NCBI RefSeq assembly: GCF_034057115.1
Contig: NZ_CP139195.1
Coordinates: forward strand, 3,844,001-3,908,000
Length of the DNA stretch: 64,000 bases
Direction of reading: 5' to 3'
From: Pseudomonas sp. AN-1
GTDB taxonomy: Bacteria > Pseudomonadota > Gammaproteobacteria > Pseudomonadales > Pseudomonadaceae
Within the stretch, counting starts at the first letter, position 1. Each line of letters begins with the position of its first letter. The position numbers were made by a program, and so were the translations under genes. Below, in pieces: positions 16,401 to 26,520 of the stretch. The notes below the pieces were generated by a model that worked only from the letters and a program-made list of their open reading frames with translations, was not told the DNA's origin and ran no database searches.

Positions 16401-17798
16401 TTAGAACAGGCCGAGGCTGTGCAGGAACATCAGCGCAATCGCCAGCGGGGTGATCCAGCGCACCGCCAGCCACCACAGCCCGAAGGCGCCGGACTGCTCG
16501 AGGCCGAGTTCCTGCGCGGCGACGGTGCGCTGCAGCGCCCAGCCGGTGAACAGCACGGTGAGCAGGCCGCCGAGCGGCATCATCAGGTTGCTGGTGAGGA
16601 AGTCGAGGGCGTCGAAGAAGTTCTTGCCCAGCAGGGTGACCTCGCTCCAGGCGTTGAACGACAGCACCGAGCCGAGGCTCAGCACCCACACCGCCGCGCC
16701 GCTGAGCAGCACCGCCTTGACCCGGCCCATGCCGAAGCGCTCGCCGAGCCAGGCGATGGCCGGCTCGATCAGCGAGATGGTCGAGGTCAGTGCGGCCAGC
16801 GCCAGCATGATGAAGAACAGCCCGCCGACCAGCGCGCCCAGCGGCATCTGGCCGAAGGCGATCGGCAGGGTGACGAAGATCAGCCCGGGGCCGGCGCCCG
16901 GCTCCAGGCCGTTGGCGAACACCAGCGGGAAGATCGCCAGGCCGGCGAGCAGGGCCACCGCGGTGTCGGCCAGCGCGACCATCAGCGAGGTGCGCACGAT
17001 CGAGGTGCCGGCCGGCAGGTAGGAGCCGTAGGCCATCATCGCGCCGCTGGCCAGGCTCAGGGTGAAGAAGGCGTGGCCGAGGGCCACCAGCACGCCCTTG
17101 CCGGTCAGCTTGCTGAAGTCGGGGGCGAACAGGAACTCCACCGCCTGCTGGAAATACCCGGTGGTGGCGGCGTAGCCGACCAGCACCAGCAGGATCAGGA
17201 ACAGCCCCGGCATCATGAAGCGCAGCGCGCGCTCCAGGCCGTCGCGCACGCCGAGCGCGACTATGCCCAGGGTCACCGCCAGCACCAGGCTGCCGTAGCC
17301 GGCGAGCTGCCACGGATCGGCGAGCAGGGCGTTGAACAGCGCGCCGCTCTTGTCGCCGTCCAGCCCGGCGAAGCCGCCGCTGAACGCCGCCGGGGTGTAG
17401 GCCAGGGTCCAGCCGGCGATCACCGCATAGAAGCTGAGGATCAGGAAGCCGGTGAGCACCGCCATGCTGCCGATGCGCCGCCAGTGCTTGCTGGCGCCGG
17501 CCTCGCGGGCCACCGCGGCGATGGCGCCCTCGGGGTTGGCGCGGCCACGGCGGCCGATCATGAACTCGGCCATCAGCAGCGGGATGCCGATGGCCAGGAT
17601 GCACGCCAGATAGACCAGCACGAAGGCGCCGCCGCCGTTCTGCCCGGTGATGTAGGGAAACTTCCATATGTTGCCCAGGCCGACTGCCGAGCCGGTGGCG
17701 GCGAGGAAGAATACCCAGCGCGACGACCACAGGCCGCGACCGGCCTCGCTGCGGATGGAGCCGGCGATGGCGCCGGCGGCGATGCTCTCTTGACTCAT
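16401..17798 (-). CDS. Sodium-dependent (SNF/NSS family) amino-acid transporter
   Basis: A 465-aa transporter of the neurotransmitter:sodium symporter family, with about 11-12 membrane helices. The first helix carries the sodium and substrate site GSAVGLGNIWKFPYITGQNG. MSQESIAAG at 17798 has GAGGGC about 9 bases upstream and is preferred to ATG 17813, which has no ribosome site. It follows the amino-acid dehydrogenase gene on the same strand, so its substrate is probably a branched or aromatic amino acid taken up for catabolism. Confidence 0.92.
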   Translation of the reverse strand: MSQESIAAGAIAGSIRSEAGRGLWSSRWVFFLAATGSAVGLGNIWKFPYITGQNGGGAFVLVYLACILAIGIPLLMAEFMIGRRGRANPEGAIAAVAREAGASKHWRRIGSMAVLTGFLILSFYAVIAGWTLAYTPAAFSGGFAGLDGDKSGALFNALLADPWQLAGYGSLVLAVTLGIVALGVRDGLERALRFMMPGLFLILLVLVGYAATTGYFQQAVEFLFAPDFSKLTGKGVLVALGHAFFTLSLASGAMMAYGSYLPAGTSIVRTSLMVALADTAVALLAGLAIFPLVFANGLEPGAGPGLIFVTLPIAFGQMPLGALVGGLFFIMLALAALTSTISLIEPAIAWLGERFGMGRVKAVLLSGAAVWVLSLGSVLSFNAWSEVTLLGKNFFDALDFLTSNLMMPLGGLLTVLFTGWALQRTVAAQELGLEQSGAFGLWWLAVRWITPLAIALMFLHSLGLF

Positions 17799-17862
17799 GG
17801 GGCTTGCCCTCATTGTTTTTGTAGTGGGTCAGGGAAAGGGGGCGGGCAACCGCCCCCGTACA

Positions 17863-18906
17863 TCAGCGGCCGGCCTGCAGGCGCTCGCGCGCCAGGCGGT
17901 CGGCGACGGCCGTGGTGGTGGCGCCCTCGGCGTCGGCGCGGGCGAAGATCTCCGCCAGGGTCGCGCCGATGCCGTCGAGGTGGGCCCGCAGCTCGGCGGG
18001 GGTGGCGTCGCCGCGCTGGAAGGCGACGTCGATGATGCCGCCGGCGTTGATCGCGTAGTCCGGCGCGTACAGGCAGCTGCGGCTACGCAGCTCCTCGGCC
18101 AGCTCCGGGCTGGCCAGCTGGTTGTTGGCGGCGCCGGCGATCACCGGCGCGCGCAGCGCCTCGAGGCTGTGCGGGTTGACGATGGCGCCGAGGGCGCAGG
18201 GGGCGAACACGTCGACGTCCAGACCGTAGATGTCCTGCTGGCGCACGGCCTGGGCGCCCAGCTCGTCGACCGCGCGCTGCACGTTGGCGGCGACGATGTC
18301 GGTGACGAACAGCTCGGCGCCGGCTTCCCTGAGGTGGCGGGCGAGGCCGAAGCCGACCTGGCCGACGCCCTGGATCGCCACCTTCAGGCCCTTGAGATCG
18401 TCGCGACCGAGGCGGTGGCGCACGGCGGCCTTGAGGCCGACGAACACCCCGTAGGCGGTGGACGGCGACGGATCGCCGTTGAAGCCCTCGCGCACGCTGG
18501 CGCCGGCCACGTGGCGGCTGCGCTCGGCCATCAGGCGCATCTCGGCCACCCCGGTGCCGGAGTCGGCGGCGGTGATGTAGTGCCCGCCGAGGCTGTCGAC
18601 GAAGTTGCCCATCGCCCGGAACAGCGCGTCGCTCTTGCCCTGCTGCGGATGGCCGATGATCACCGCCTTGCCGCCGCCGAGCGGCAGGTTGGCCAGTGCC
18701 GACTTGTAGGTCATGCCGCGCGACAGGCGCAGCACGTCGCGCAGCGCTTCCTCGTCGCTGGCGTAGGACCACATGCGGCAGCCGCCGAGGGCCGGACCCA
18801 GGGTGGTGTCGTGGATGGCGATGATGGCCTTGAGGCCGCTGGCTTGGTCGTGGCCGAAGACGACCTTCTCGTGCTGGTCGAACTCGCAGTGGGAAAACAC
18901 GGACAT
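17863..18906 (-). CDS. Leucine/phenylalanine-type amino-acid dehydrogenase
   Basis: A 347-aa member of the Glu/Leu/Phe/Val dehydrogenase family. The substrate and catalytic region [10 protein letters not shown]...[20 protein letters not shown] holds both catalytic lysines, and the Rossmann motif [13 protein letters not shown] binds NAD. The length is that of leucine and phenylalanine dehydrogenases, not hexameric glutamate dehydrogenase. It oxidatively deaminates an amino acid to its 2-oxo acid. Next to the indolepyruvate oxidoreductase and the symporter, it probably feeds aryl- or branched-chain 2-oxo acids to that enzyme. Exact substrate unproven. Confidence 0.92.
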   Translation of the reverse strand: MSVFSHCEFDQHEKVVFGHDQASGLKAIIAIHDTTLGPALGGCRMWSYASDEEALRDVLRLSRGMTYKSALANLPLGGGKAVIIGHPQQGKSDALFRAMGNFVDSLGGHYITAADSGTGVAEMRLMAERSRHVAGASVREGFNGDPSPSTAYGVFVGLKAAVRHRLGRDDLKGLKVAIQGVGQVGFGLARHLREAGAELFVTDIVAANVQRAVDELGAQAVRQQDIYGLDVDVFAPCALGAIVNPHSLEALRAPVIAGAANNQLASPELAEELRSRSCLYAPDYAINAGGIIDVAFQRGDATPAELRAHLDGIGATLAEIFARADAEGATTTAVADRLARERLQAGR

Positions 18907-18983
18907 CGGGGCACCTCGGGTTTCTTGTTGTTGGGGTTCGCCCCTCTGCCGTTCGGTGGCGAGGGGCTGGGCAGAGGAAAAAG

Positions 18984-21900
18984 TCAGACGGCCGGCTCGC
19001 AGAGTTGCACCACCGGGATCGTCCGGGTGCTCAGCCGCTCGCGCAGCACCGCGGCCTGTGCGCGCACCTTGGCCAGCGCGCGCTCCTTGACGTGGCCGTA
19101 GCCGCGGATCTCGGCGGGCAGCTCGGCCAGGGCCAGGGCGCTGGCGTAGTTGCCGGGGTTGAGGGCGCCGAGCAGCAGGGCGACGTCCTGCTCGTACTCG
19201 CCGATCAGCGCGCGCTCCAGCTTGCGCTCGGCGCTGTGGCCGAAGGGGTCGAGGACGCTGCCGCGCAGGAACTTGCCGCGCGCCAGCATGGCGAAGGCCT
19301 TGAGCAGCCACGGGCCGAATTCGCGCTTGCGCGGCTCGCCGGTGGTGGGGTCGGTCTTGCACAGCCAGGACGGCGCCAGGTGGAACTGCAGGCGGTAGTC
19401 GCCCTGGAACTGCGACGCGAGCTGGCGGACGAACTCGCCGTCGCTGTACAGCCGCGCCACCTCGTACTCGTCCTTGTAGGCCAAGAGCTTGTGGTAGCTG
19501 CGCGCCACTGCCTGGGAGAGGCGCTGCTGCGGATCGCGGTCGGCGGCGCGTACGCGCTCGACCAGCTTCCGGTAGCGCGCGGCGTAGGCGGCGTCCTGGT
19601 AGGCGGTCAGCCGCGGCACGCGGTCATTGAGGATCTCCTCCAGCGTCTCGCAGCGCGGTGCCTCGGCGACCTTGGGCGCGGCCAGCTTTTCCACCGCGAC
19701 CAGGTCATGGGCGGCGCGGCGGCCCCAGAGGAAGGCCTGCTGGTTGAGCTGGATCGCCACGCCGTTGAGCTCGATGGCCTTGGCGATGGCCTCGGCGGAG
19801 ACCGGTACCAGGCCCTTCTGGAACGCATAGCCGAGCATGAACAGGTTGCTGGCGATGCTGTCGCCGAGCAGCGCGGTGGCCAGGCGGGTGGCGTCGACGA
19901 AGTAGGTCTTGGCCGCGCCGACCGCCTCGAGCAGCGCCTCGCGCATGGCCGCGCCGGGCACCTCGGCGTCCGGGTTGCGGGTGAACTCGGCGGTGGCGGC
20001 CTCGTGGCTGTTGATCACCGCGTGGGCGATCTTGTCATTCAGCTTGGCCAGCGCTTCCTCGCTGGCCGCCACCACCAGGTCGCAGCCGAGCAGCAGGTCG
20101 GTCTCGCCGGCGGCGATGCGCACCGCGTAGATGTCGTCCTGCTTGGCGGCGAGGCGGATGTGGCTGATCACCGGGCCGAACTTCTGCGCCAGGCCGGCCT
20201 GGTCGAGCACGGTGCAGCCCTTGCCCTCCAGGTGCGCGGCCATGCCGAGCAGGGCGCCGACGGTGGTCACGCCGCTGCCGCCGACGCCGGGCAGCAGGAT
20301 GTTCCACGGCCGCTCAAGGCTCGGCTGCACGGGCTCGGGCAGCTCGGCGAACGCGGCGTTGCGGCCCTGCGCCTCCGGCTGGCGCAGCTCGCCGCCGTGC
20401 ACGGTGACGAAGCTCGGGCAGAAGCCCTCGACGCAGGAGAAGTCCTTGTTGCAGGCGTTCTGGTCGATCTGCCGCTTGCGGCCCAGTTCGGTCTCCAGCG
20501 GCAGCACCGACAGGCAGTTGGATTTGACGCTGCAGTCGCCGCAGCCCTCGCACACCGCCGGGTTGATAAAGGCGCGCTTCTGCGGATCGACCAGCTTGCC
20601 GCGCTTGCGCCGGCGGCGCTTCTCGGTGGCGCAGGTCTGGTCGTAGAGGATCACCGACACGCCCTTGAACTCGCGCAGTTCGCGCTGCACGGCGTCCAGC
20701 TCGCGGCGGTGGTGGAAGGTGACGATGGGCGCGAAACCGGCGCGGCTCGGGTACTTGTCCGGCTCGTCGCTGACCAGGGCGATACGCTTCACCCCTTCCG
20801 CATAGACCTGCTGGCTGAGCTGGTCGATGCGCAGTTCGCCGTCGATCGGCTGGCCGCCGGTCATCGCCACCGCGTCGTTGTAGAGGATCTTGTAGGTGAT
20901 GTTCACCCCGGCGGCCACCGCGGCGCGCAGGGCCAGCTGGCCGGAGTGGAAGTAGGTGCCGTCGCCGAGGTTCTGGAACACGTGCGGGGTATCGGTGAAC
21001 GGCGCCTGGCCGATCCAGGTGGCGCCTTCGCCGCCCATCTGGGTGAAGGTGTCGGTGTTGCGGTCCATCCACTGGGTCATGTAGTGACAGCCGATGCCGC
21101 CGAGGGCGCGGCTGCCATCCGGCAGCTTGGTCGAGCTGTTGTGCGGACAGCCCGAACAGAAGTGCGGGGTGCGCTGGGTGTGGTGCCTGGGCGCGGCCAG
21201 CGCCGCTTCCTTGGCAGCGAGGAAGGCTAGGCGCTCGTCGATCTGCGCACTGGTGTAGATCGGCGCCAGGCGCTTGGCGATCACCCGGGCGATCATCGCC
21301 GGGGTCAGCTCGGCCAGGTTGGGCAGCAGGGAATGGCCGTCTTCGTCGAACTCGCCGACCACCCGCGGGCGCTGGTCCACCGGCCAGTTGTACAGCTGGC
21401 CGGTGAGCTGGTCCTCGATGATGCTGCGCTTCTCCTCGACCACCAGGATCTCGTCGAGCCCCTCGGCGAACTCGTGCACCGACACCGGCTCCAGCGGCCA
21501 GCTCATGCCGACCTTGAGCACGCGCAGGCCGACGCGGGCGCACAGTTCGTCGTCGAGGCCCAGGTCGTCGAGCGCCTGGCGCACGTCGAGGTAGGACTTG
21601 CCGGTGGTGATGATGCCGAGACGCGGGTTGGGCGAATCCAGCTTGATCTGGTTGAGGTTGTTGGCGCGGGCGAAGGCGCGCGCGGCGTAGATCTTGTAGG
21701 TGTTGAGGCGTGCCTCCTGGACCAGAGGCGGGTCCGGCCAGCGGATGTGCACGCCGTCCTCGGGCAGCTCGAAGTCCGCGGGGATCTGCACCTGCACGCG
21801 CAGCGGGTCGACCTCGACCACCGCCGAGGAGTCGACGTTCTCGGCGATGGTCTTCAGCGCCACCCAGCAGCCGCTGTAGCGCGACAGCTCCCAGCCGAGG

Positions 21901-22451
21901 ATGCCGTAGTCGAGGATCTCCTGGACGTTGGCCGGATTGAGCACCGGGATCGAGGCGGCGATGAAGGCGTGCTCGCTCTGGTGGGCGATGCTGGAGGACT
22001 TGCAGCCGTGGTCGTCACCGGCCAGCAGCAGCACGCCGCCGTGCGGGGACACCCCGGCCGAGTTGCCGTGCTTGAACACGTCGCCGCAGCGGTCGACGCC
22101 CGGGCCCTTGCCATACCACATGGCGAACACGCCGTCGTAGCGCGCGCCGGGGAACAGACTGGTCTGCTGGCTGCCCCACACCGCGGTGGCGGCCAGCTCC
22201 TCGTTGACCCCGGGCTGGAAGTGGATGTGGTTGTCCCTGAGGTACTGCTTGGCTTCCCACAGGCTCTTGTCGAGGTTGCCCAGGGGCGAGCCGCGGTAGC
22301 CGGAGATGAAGCAGGCGGTATTCAGGCCGAAGGCGGCGTCGCGCTGCTTCTGCAGCATGGGCAGGCGGGTCAGCGCCTGGGTGCCGGTCAGGTAGAGGTG
22401 ACCGGTAGCAAGGCGGTACTTGTCGTCCAGACGGATCTCGGCCAGAGACAT
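18984..22451 (-). CDS. Fused indolepyruvate ferredoxin oxidoreductase
   Basis: A 1155-aa single-chain indolepyruvate:ferredoxin oxidoreductase. The order is thiamine-diphosphate pyrimidine-binding region ([16 protein letters not shown] near residue 47), thiamine-diphosphate core ([17 protein letters not shown]...[10 protein letters not shown] near 450-480), an iron-sulfur segment with [14 protein letters not shown] and [14 protein letters not shown] near 630-680, and the gamma-domain with [19 protein letters not shown] near 725. It oxidatively decarboxylates aryl 2-oxo acids to acyl-CoA. Large fused forms are typical of aerobic proteobacteria. It lies 77 bases before the amino-acid dehydrogenase and is divergent from an Lrp-type regulator. 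Confidence 0.93.
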   Translation of the reverse strand: MSLAEIRLDDKYRLATGHLYLTGTQALTRLPMLQKQRDAAFGLNTACFISGYRGSPLGNLDKSLWEAKQYLRDNHIHFQPGVNEELAATAVWGSQQTSLFPGARYDGVFAMWYGKGPGVDRCGDVFKHGNSAGVSPHGGVLLLAGDDHGCKSSSIAHQSEHAFIAASIPVLNPANVQEILDYGILGWELSRYSGCWVALKTIAENVDSSAVVEVDPLRVQVQIPADFELPEDGVHIRWPDPPLVQEARLNTYKIYAARAFARANNLNQIKLDSPNPRLGIITTGKSYLDVRQALDDLGLDDELCARVGLRVLKVGMSWPLEPVSVHEFAEGLDEILVVEEKRSIIEDQLTGQLYNWPVDQRPRVVGEFDEDGHSLLPNLAELTPAMIARVIAKRLAPIYTSAQIDERLAFLAAKEAALAAPRHHTQRTPHFCSGCPHNSSTKLPDGSRALGGIGCHYMTQWMDRNTDTFTQMGGEGATWIGQAPFTDTPHVFQNLGDGTYFHSGQLALRAAVAAGVNITYKILYNDAVAMTGGQPIDGELRIDQLSQQVYAEGVKRIALVSDEPDKYPSRAGFAPIVTFHHRRELDAVQRELREFKGVSVILYDQTCATEKRRRRKRGKLVDPQKRAFINPAVCEGCGDCSVKSNCLSVLPLETELGRKRQIDQNACNKDFSCVEGFCPSFVTVHGGELRQPEAQGRNAAFAELPEPVQPSLERPWNILLPGVGGSGVTTVGALLGMAAHLEGKGCTVLDQAGLAQKFGPVISHIRLAAKQDDIYAVRIAAGETDLLLGCDLVVAASEEALAKLNDKIAHAVINSHEAATAEFTRNPDAEVPGAAMREALLEAVGAAKTYFVDATRLATALLGDSIASNLFMLGYAFQKGLVPVSAEAIAKAIELNGVAIQLNQQAFLWGRRAAHDLVAVEKLAAPKVAEAPRCETLEEILNDRVPRLTAYQDAAYAARYRKLVERVRAADRDPQQRLSQAVARSYHKLLAYKDEYEVARLYSDGEFVRQLASQFQGDYRLQFHLAPSWLCKTDPTTGEPRKREFGPWLLKAFAMLARGKFLRGSVLDPFGHSAERKLERALIGEYEQDVALLLGALNPGNYASALALAELPAEIRGYGHVKERALAKVRAQAAVLRERLSTRTIPVVQLCEPAV

Positions 22452-22648
22452 GGGGCGCTCCTTTTATTCTTATGGCGAGCGAAGCGGCACCGGTGGGCGC
22501 CGCGGTCGGCCTGTCCGCGGGATCGCCGCGGCAGACGGTGTGGACAAGAATATGGGGCAGGGCAGCAGGCTTTTTCTTTCTATTTTTCGTCCGCAATGGC
22601 TATGTTGTGCATGACTCTTTCCATAACAACTCCAAACGGGAAATGATC

Positions 22649-23116
22649 ATGCAGAACCAGCTGAGCCCCCTCGACCGGCGCATCCTGCGCCTGCTGCAGC
22701 ACGACGCCGACCTGTCGGCGGCGGAAATCGCCGAGAAGGTCGAGCTGTCGCAGTCGCCGTGCTGGCGGCGGATCAACCGCCTGCAGGAAGAGGGGGTGAT
22801 CGAGCGCAAGGTCGCCCTGCTCGACCCGCGCAAGCTCGGCCTGGGCATGACGGTGTTCGTCGACATCAAGCTGTCGACGCACGGCCGGCGCAACCTCGAG
22901 GCCTTCGAGGCGGACGTGGTGGGCTATCCCGAGGTGCTGGAGTGCTATTCGATGGCCGGCCAGTACGACTACCTGCTCAAGGTGGTGGCCCGCGACATCG
23001 CCGGCTACGAGCGCTTCCTGCGCGACCACCTGCTGCAGAATCCGCTGGTCCAGGAGGCGCATTCGCACATCACCATGAGCGAGGTGAAGCGCACCACCGA
23101 GCTGCCGCTGGAGTGA
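22649..23116 (+). CDS. Lrp/AsnC-family transcriptional regulator
   Basis: A 155-aa Lrp-type regulator: winged HTH at residues 5-62 (LSAAEIAEKVELSQSPCWRRINRLQEEG) and a C-terminal RAM effector domain with GQYDYLLKVVARDIAGYERF. The ATG at 22649 has GGGAA at suitable spacing; ATG 22643 is in frame and possible but is too close to that site. It diverges from the oxidoreductase operon across about 197 bp that are AT-rich by local standards. Lrp-type proteins in this position usually activate the adjacent amino-acid catabolic genes when their substrate is present. Confidence 0.93.
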   Translation: MQNQLSPLDRRILRLLQHDADLSAAEIAEKVELSQSPCWRRINRLQEEGVIERKVALLDPRKLGLGMTVFVDIKLSTHGRRNLEAFEADVVGYPEVLECYSMAGQYDYLLKVVARDIAGYERFLRDHLLQNPLVQEAHSHITMSEVKRTTELPLE

Positions 23117-23283
23117 GGGACGTTCGGCGGGCAAGCGGTCATGCGTCGCGCCGGGCTGGCCGCGCCGGCCGGGGGACGGCTATCCTTTCCGTCCCCCGGC
23201 ATGGCTCCGGACCGTTCCATTCACCCCGCCGGCCCGCCCCGGGCAGCGCCGGCCGCTGCAAACGTAGAGACGCTGTTCCCCGC

Positions 23284-23802
23284 ATGAAAGCTTCCCTGAT
23301 CGCCCTGTTCTCCGGCCTGTCGCTGCTGGCGGCCCAGGCCATGGCCGATGACAAGCAGGTCTACGGCCTGCACGAGAAAGCCCTGCTCCCCGAACTGGAC
23401 CTGGTGCTGCCGGCCAAGCTGGACACCGGCGCCGTCACCGCCTCGCTGAGCGCGCGCAACATCGAAACCTTCAAGCGCGATGGCGAGCGCTGGGTGCGCT
23501 TCCAGCTGGCCGCCGACGGTCACGCCGAGCCGCTCACCCTGGTGCGCCCGCTGGTGCGCATGAGCTACATCAAGCGCCGCGCCGGCGACATGGCGCCCGG
23601 CGATACCGAGGCCTACACCGCCCGCCCGGTGATCGAGATGCCGGTGTGCCTGGGCGACAGCCTGCAGCAGATCGAGGTCAACCTCACCGACCGCAGCGCC
23701 TTCGACTTCCCGCTGCTGCTCGGCTCGACCGCGCTCGGCGAGTTCGACGCGCTGGTCGACCCGACCCGCTCCTACGCCCACGGCCGCCCGGGCTGCGCCT
23801 GA
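23284..23802 (+). CDS. Retropepsin-like aspartic protease, RimB/RloA-type (DUF1 zinc protease family)
   Basis: A 172-aa exported protein, with signal peptide to about residue 21 (AQAMADD). The mature domain carries the LPAKLDTGAVTASLSA motif, with Asp in the DTGA signature of retropepsin-like proteases, and ends FPLLLGSTALGEFDALVDP. The family was annotated as ATP-dependent zinc proteases; structural work places it with pepsin-like aspartic peptidases. In pseudomonads a homologue acts with the ATP-grasp RimK pathway or inactive transglutaminases. No such partner is adjacent here, so its role is open. Confidence 0.85.
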   Translation: MKASLIALFSGLSLLAAQAMADDKQVYGLHEKALLPELDLVLPAKLDTGAVTASLSARNIETFKRDGERWVRFQLAADGHAEPLTLVRPLVRMSYIKRRAGDMAPGDTEAYTARPVIEMPVCLGDSLQQIEVNLTDRSAFDFPLLLGSTALGEFDALVDPTRSYAHGRPGCA

Positions 23803-23888
23803 GGCCCCGGCTCCGGCGCGCCGTCACTGTCCTGATCCGCCGGCTCGGGTACAGTGGCCGGCCGACCCATCAGGAGATGCCCGGAGCC

Positions 23889-25499
23889 ATGTGGATGAAC
23901 CTGTCGCTGCTCAGCCGTTACGCCTTCTTCGCCGCCTGCGTGCTGCTCACCCTGGTCAGCCTGCCGTTCCTCGCCGACCTCTGGCCGCTGACCCTGCTGT
24001 GCGGCGCGCTGAGCGCGGTGGGCGTCAACGACCTGCGCCAGAGCCGCCACGCGGTGCGGCGCAACTACCCGATCCTCGGCAACATCCGCTACCTGGTGGA
24101 GTTCGTCCGCCCGGAGATCCGCCAGTACCTGCTGGAGGGCGACAACGAGCGCCTGCCGTTCTCGCGCGCGCAGCGCTCGCTGGTCTACGCACGGGCCAAG
24201 AACGAGGGCGCCGACAAGCCGTTCGGCACCCTCAGCGACGTCAGCCAGACCGGCTTCGAGTTCATCGGCCACTCCATGCTGCCGGCCGAGCACGTCGACC
24301 CGGCGAGCTTCCGCATCACCATCGGCGGCCCGCAGTGCCTGCAGCCGTACTCGGCGTCGATCTTCAACATCTCGGCGATGAGCTTCGGCTCGCTGAGCGC
24401 CAACGCCATCCGCGCGCTGAACCAGGGCGCGGCGCTCGGCGGCTTCGCCCACGACACCGGCGAGGGCAGCATCAGCCCCTACCACCGCGAGCACCGCGGC
24501 GACCTGATCTGGGAGCTGGGCAGCGGCTACTTCGGCTGCCGCACGGCCGACGGCCGCTTCGATGCGCAGAAGTTCGCCATGCAGGCCAGCGACCCGCAGG
24601 TGAAGATGATCGAGGTCAAGCTCAGCCAGGGCGCCAAGCCGGGCCACGGCGGCATCCTGCCGAAACACAAGGTGACCGCCGAGATCGCCGCCACCCGCGG
24701 CGTGCCGCTCGGCCAGGACTGCATCTCGCCGGCGCGCCACGCCGAGTTCTCCACGCCGGTGGAGCTGCTCGAATTCCTCGCCCGCCTGCGCGAGCTGTCC
24801 GGCGGCAAGCCGGTCGGCTTCAAGTTCTGCCTGGGCCACCCGTGGGAATTCATGGCCATCGCCAAGGCGATGCTCAGGACCGGCATCCTCCCCGATTTCA
24901 TCGTGGTCGACGGCAAGGAGGGCGGCACCGGCGCGGCGCCGCTGGAGTTCACCGACCACATCGGCGTGCCGCTGCGCGAGGGCCTGCTGTTCGTGCACAA
25001 CACCCTGGTCGGCCTCAACCTGCGCGACAGGATCCGCCTCGGCGCCAGCGGCAAGATCGTCAGCGCCTTCGACATCGCCAGCGTGCTGGCCATCGGCGCC
25101 GACTGGGCCAACTCGGCGCGCGGCTTCATGTTCGCCATCGGTTGCATCCAGTCGCAGTCCTGCCACACCAACAAGTGCCCGACCGGGGTGGCCACCCAGG
25201 ACCCGCTGCGCCAGCGCGCGCTGGTGGTGGAGGACAAGGCGCAGCGGGTGCACAGCTTCCACCGCAACACCCTCAAGGCGCTGGCCGAGATGCTCGCCGC
25301 CGCCGGCCTGGAGCATCCGTCGCAGCTCGAGCCCAGGCACCTGGCGCTGCGCGTGTCGCCCAGCGAACTCAGCCTGTTCTCGCAGAAGCACGTCTACCTC
25401 AAGCCCGGCGAGCTGCTCGGCGGGCAGATCGAGGGCGAGTTCTACGCACGCATGTGGCGCATGGCCCAGGCGGACAGCTTCGCCCCCGCAATGGGTTGA
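23889..25499 (+). CDS. FMN-binding glutamate-synthase-family protein, membrane-anchored
   Basis: A 536-aa protein with two N-terminal membrane helices (residues about 8-45) and a glutamate synthase FMN/3Fe-4S domain. Seen are NISAMSFGSLSANAIRALNQGA, KPGHGGILPKHKVT, VVDGKEGGTGAAPLEFTDH and the cluster site CIQSQSCHTNKCPTGVATQ. It lacks the glutaminase domain found in GltB at 58 kb, so it is not a glutamate synthase by itself; relatives are ferredoxin-dependent or of unknown substrate. GGAG is near two possible starts, 23889 and 23895. Its stop directly abuts that of the convergent LysR gene. Confidence 0.88.
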   Translation: MWMNLSLLSRYAFFAACVLLTLVSLPFLADLWPLTLLCGALSAVGVNDLRQSRHAVRRNYPILGNIRYLVEFVRPEIRQYLLEGDNERLPFSRAQRSLVYARAKNEGADKPFGTLSDVSQTGFEFIGHSMLPAEHVDPASFRITIGGPQCLQPYSASIFNISAMSFGSLSANAIRALNQGAALGGFAHDTGEGSISPYHREHRGDLIWELGSGYFGCRTADGRFDAQKFAMQASDPQVKMIEVKLSQGAKPGHGGILPKHKVTAEIAATRGVPLGQDCISPARHAEFSTPVELLEFLARLRELSGGKPVGFKFCLGHPWEFMAIAKAMLRTGILPDFIVVDGKEGGTGAAPLEFTDHIGVPLREGLLFVHNTLVGLNLRDRIRLGASGKIVSAFDIASVLAIGADWANSARGFMFAIGCIQSQSCHTNKCPTGVATQDPLRQRALVVEDKAQRVHSFHRNTLKALAEMLAAAGLEHPSQLEPRHLALRVSPSELSLFSQKHVYLKPGELLGGQIEGEFYARMWRMAQADSFAPAMG

Positions 25500-26390
25500 T
25501 CAGGCGCCGAACAGCTCCACCAGCCAGTCGATGAACACCCGCAGGCGCGGGGTCAGGTGGCGGTGGTGGGGGTAGAGCACGCTCATCGGCAGCGCCGGCG
25601 GACGGTAGGACGCCAGCAGCTCGACCAGGCTGCCCTCGGCCAGCTGGCGGGCGACGTGGTAGCGCGGCACCTGGATGAGGCCCAGGCCCGCGGCGCAGGC
25701 GGCGACGTAGGCCTCGCCGTTGTTGACCGCCAGCGTCGCCGGCAGGTCGATGCGCTCGATCCGCCCGCCGGCGCTGAATTCCAGCGGCTGCAGCTGGCCG
25801 CTGGTGGCCGACAGGTAGGCGACGCCGCGGTGCCCGGCCAGTTCGGCCAGATTCAGCGGCCGGCCGTGGCGCGCCACGTACTCGGCGCTGGCGCAGGTCA
25901 CCTGCTCCAGCGCCGGCAGGTTGCGCGCCACCAGGCTGGAGTCGCCCAGCGCGCCGATGCGCAGCACGCAGTCGACGCCCTCGCGCACCAGGTCGATCAT
26001 GCGGTCGCCGATGCCGATCTCCAGGCTGATCTGCGGATAGCGTGCGAGGAAGGCGGGCAGGGCGGGGATCACCACCAGGCGCGCCAGCGAGGCCGGCAGG
26101 TCGGCCTTGAGCCGGCCGCGCGGATGGCGGGCGGTCTGCGACAGCTCGCTCTCGGCCTCCTCGAGGTCGGCGAGGATGCGCAGGCAGTGCTGGTAGTAGG
26201 CGCGGCCGTCCAGGGTCGGGCTGACCTGGCGGGTGGTGCGCTGCAGCAGGCGGGCGCCGAGGCGGCCCTCCAGCTGCTTGACCAGTGCGGTGGCGGCGGC
26301 GCGGGAGATGCCCTGCTGTTCGGCGGCGCGACTGAAGCTGCCCAGCTCGACGATGCGGGTGAACAGCTGCATGGCCTGGAAGCGGTCCAT
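25500..26390 (-). CDS. LysR-family transcriptional regulator, CrgA-like
   Basis: A 296-aa LysR regulator. The N-terminal HTH (MDRFQAMQLFTRIVELGSFS...GISRAAATALVKQLE) and a substrate-binding domain of the group-8 type are visible. It is divergent from the benE-type transporter gene, with a 19-bp perfect palindrome just upstream of its start, so it likely controls both itself and that transporter. Its stop codon immediately follows the stop of the convergent flavoprotein gene. Confidence 0.93.
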   Translation of the reverse strand: MDRFQAMQLFTRIVELGSFSRAAEQQGISRAAATALVKQLEGRLGARLLQRTTRQVSPTLDGRAYYQHCLRILADLEEAESELSQTARHPRGRLKADLPASLARLVVIPALPAFLARYPQISLEIGIGDRMIDLVREGVDCVLRIGALGDSSLVARNLPALEQVTCASAEYVARHGRPLNLAELAGHRGVAYLSATSGQLQPLEFSAGGRIERIDLPATLAVNNGEAYVAACAAGLGLIQVPRYHVARQLAEGSLVELLASYRPPALPMSVLYPHHRHLTPRLRVFIDWLVELFGA

Positions 26391-26403
26391 GGCGAATGAC
26401 CAT

Positions 26404-26422
26404 TGTTCTGAAATTCAGAACA
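26404..26422. promoter_or_regulatory. LysR-type operator palindrome
   Basis: TGTTCTGAAATTCAGAACA is a perfect palindrome about a central A, 14 bases upstream of the LysR start and 99 bases before the transporter gene. It carries the T-N11-A core expected of LysR operators. Position suggests autoregulation and control of the divergent gene. Confidence 0.7.
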
Positions 26423-26520
26423 GTGTTGCCATTGCCAGCGGATTTATCAATCCAGACAAGACAGCCAAGATGGCGGCACGCTTCCGGCCGCTGGCCGGCG
26501 CGCACCAGAACAAGAGGTCG

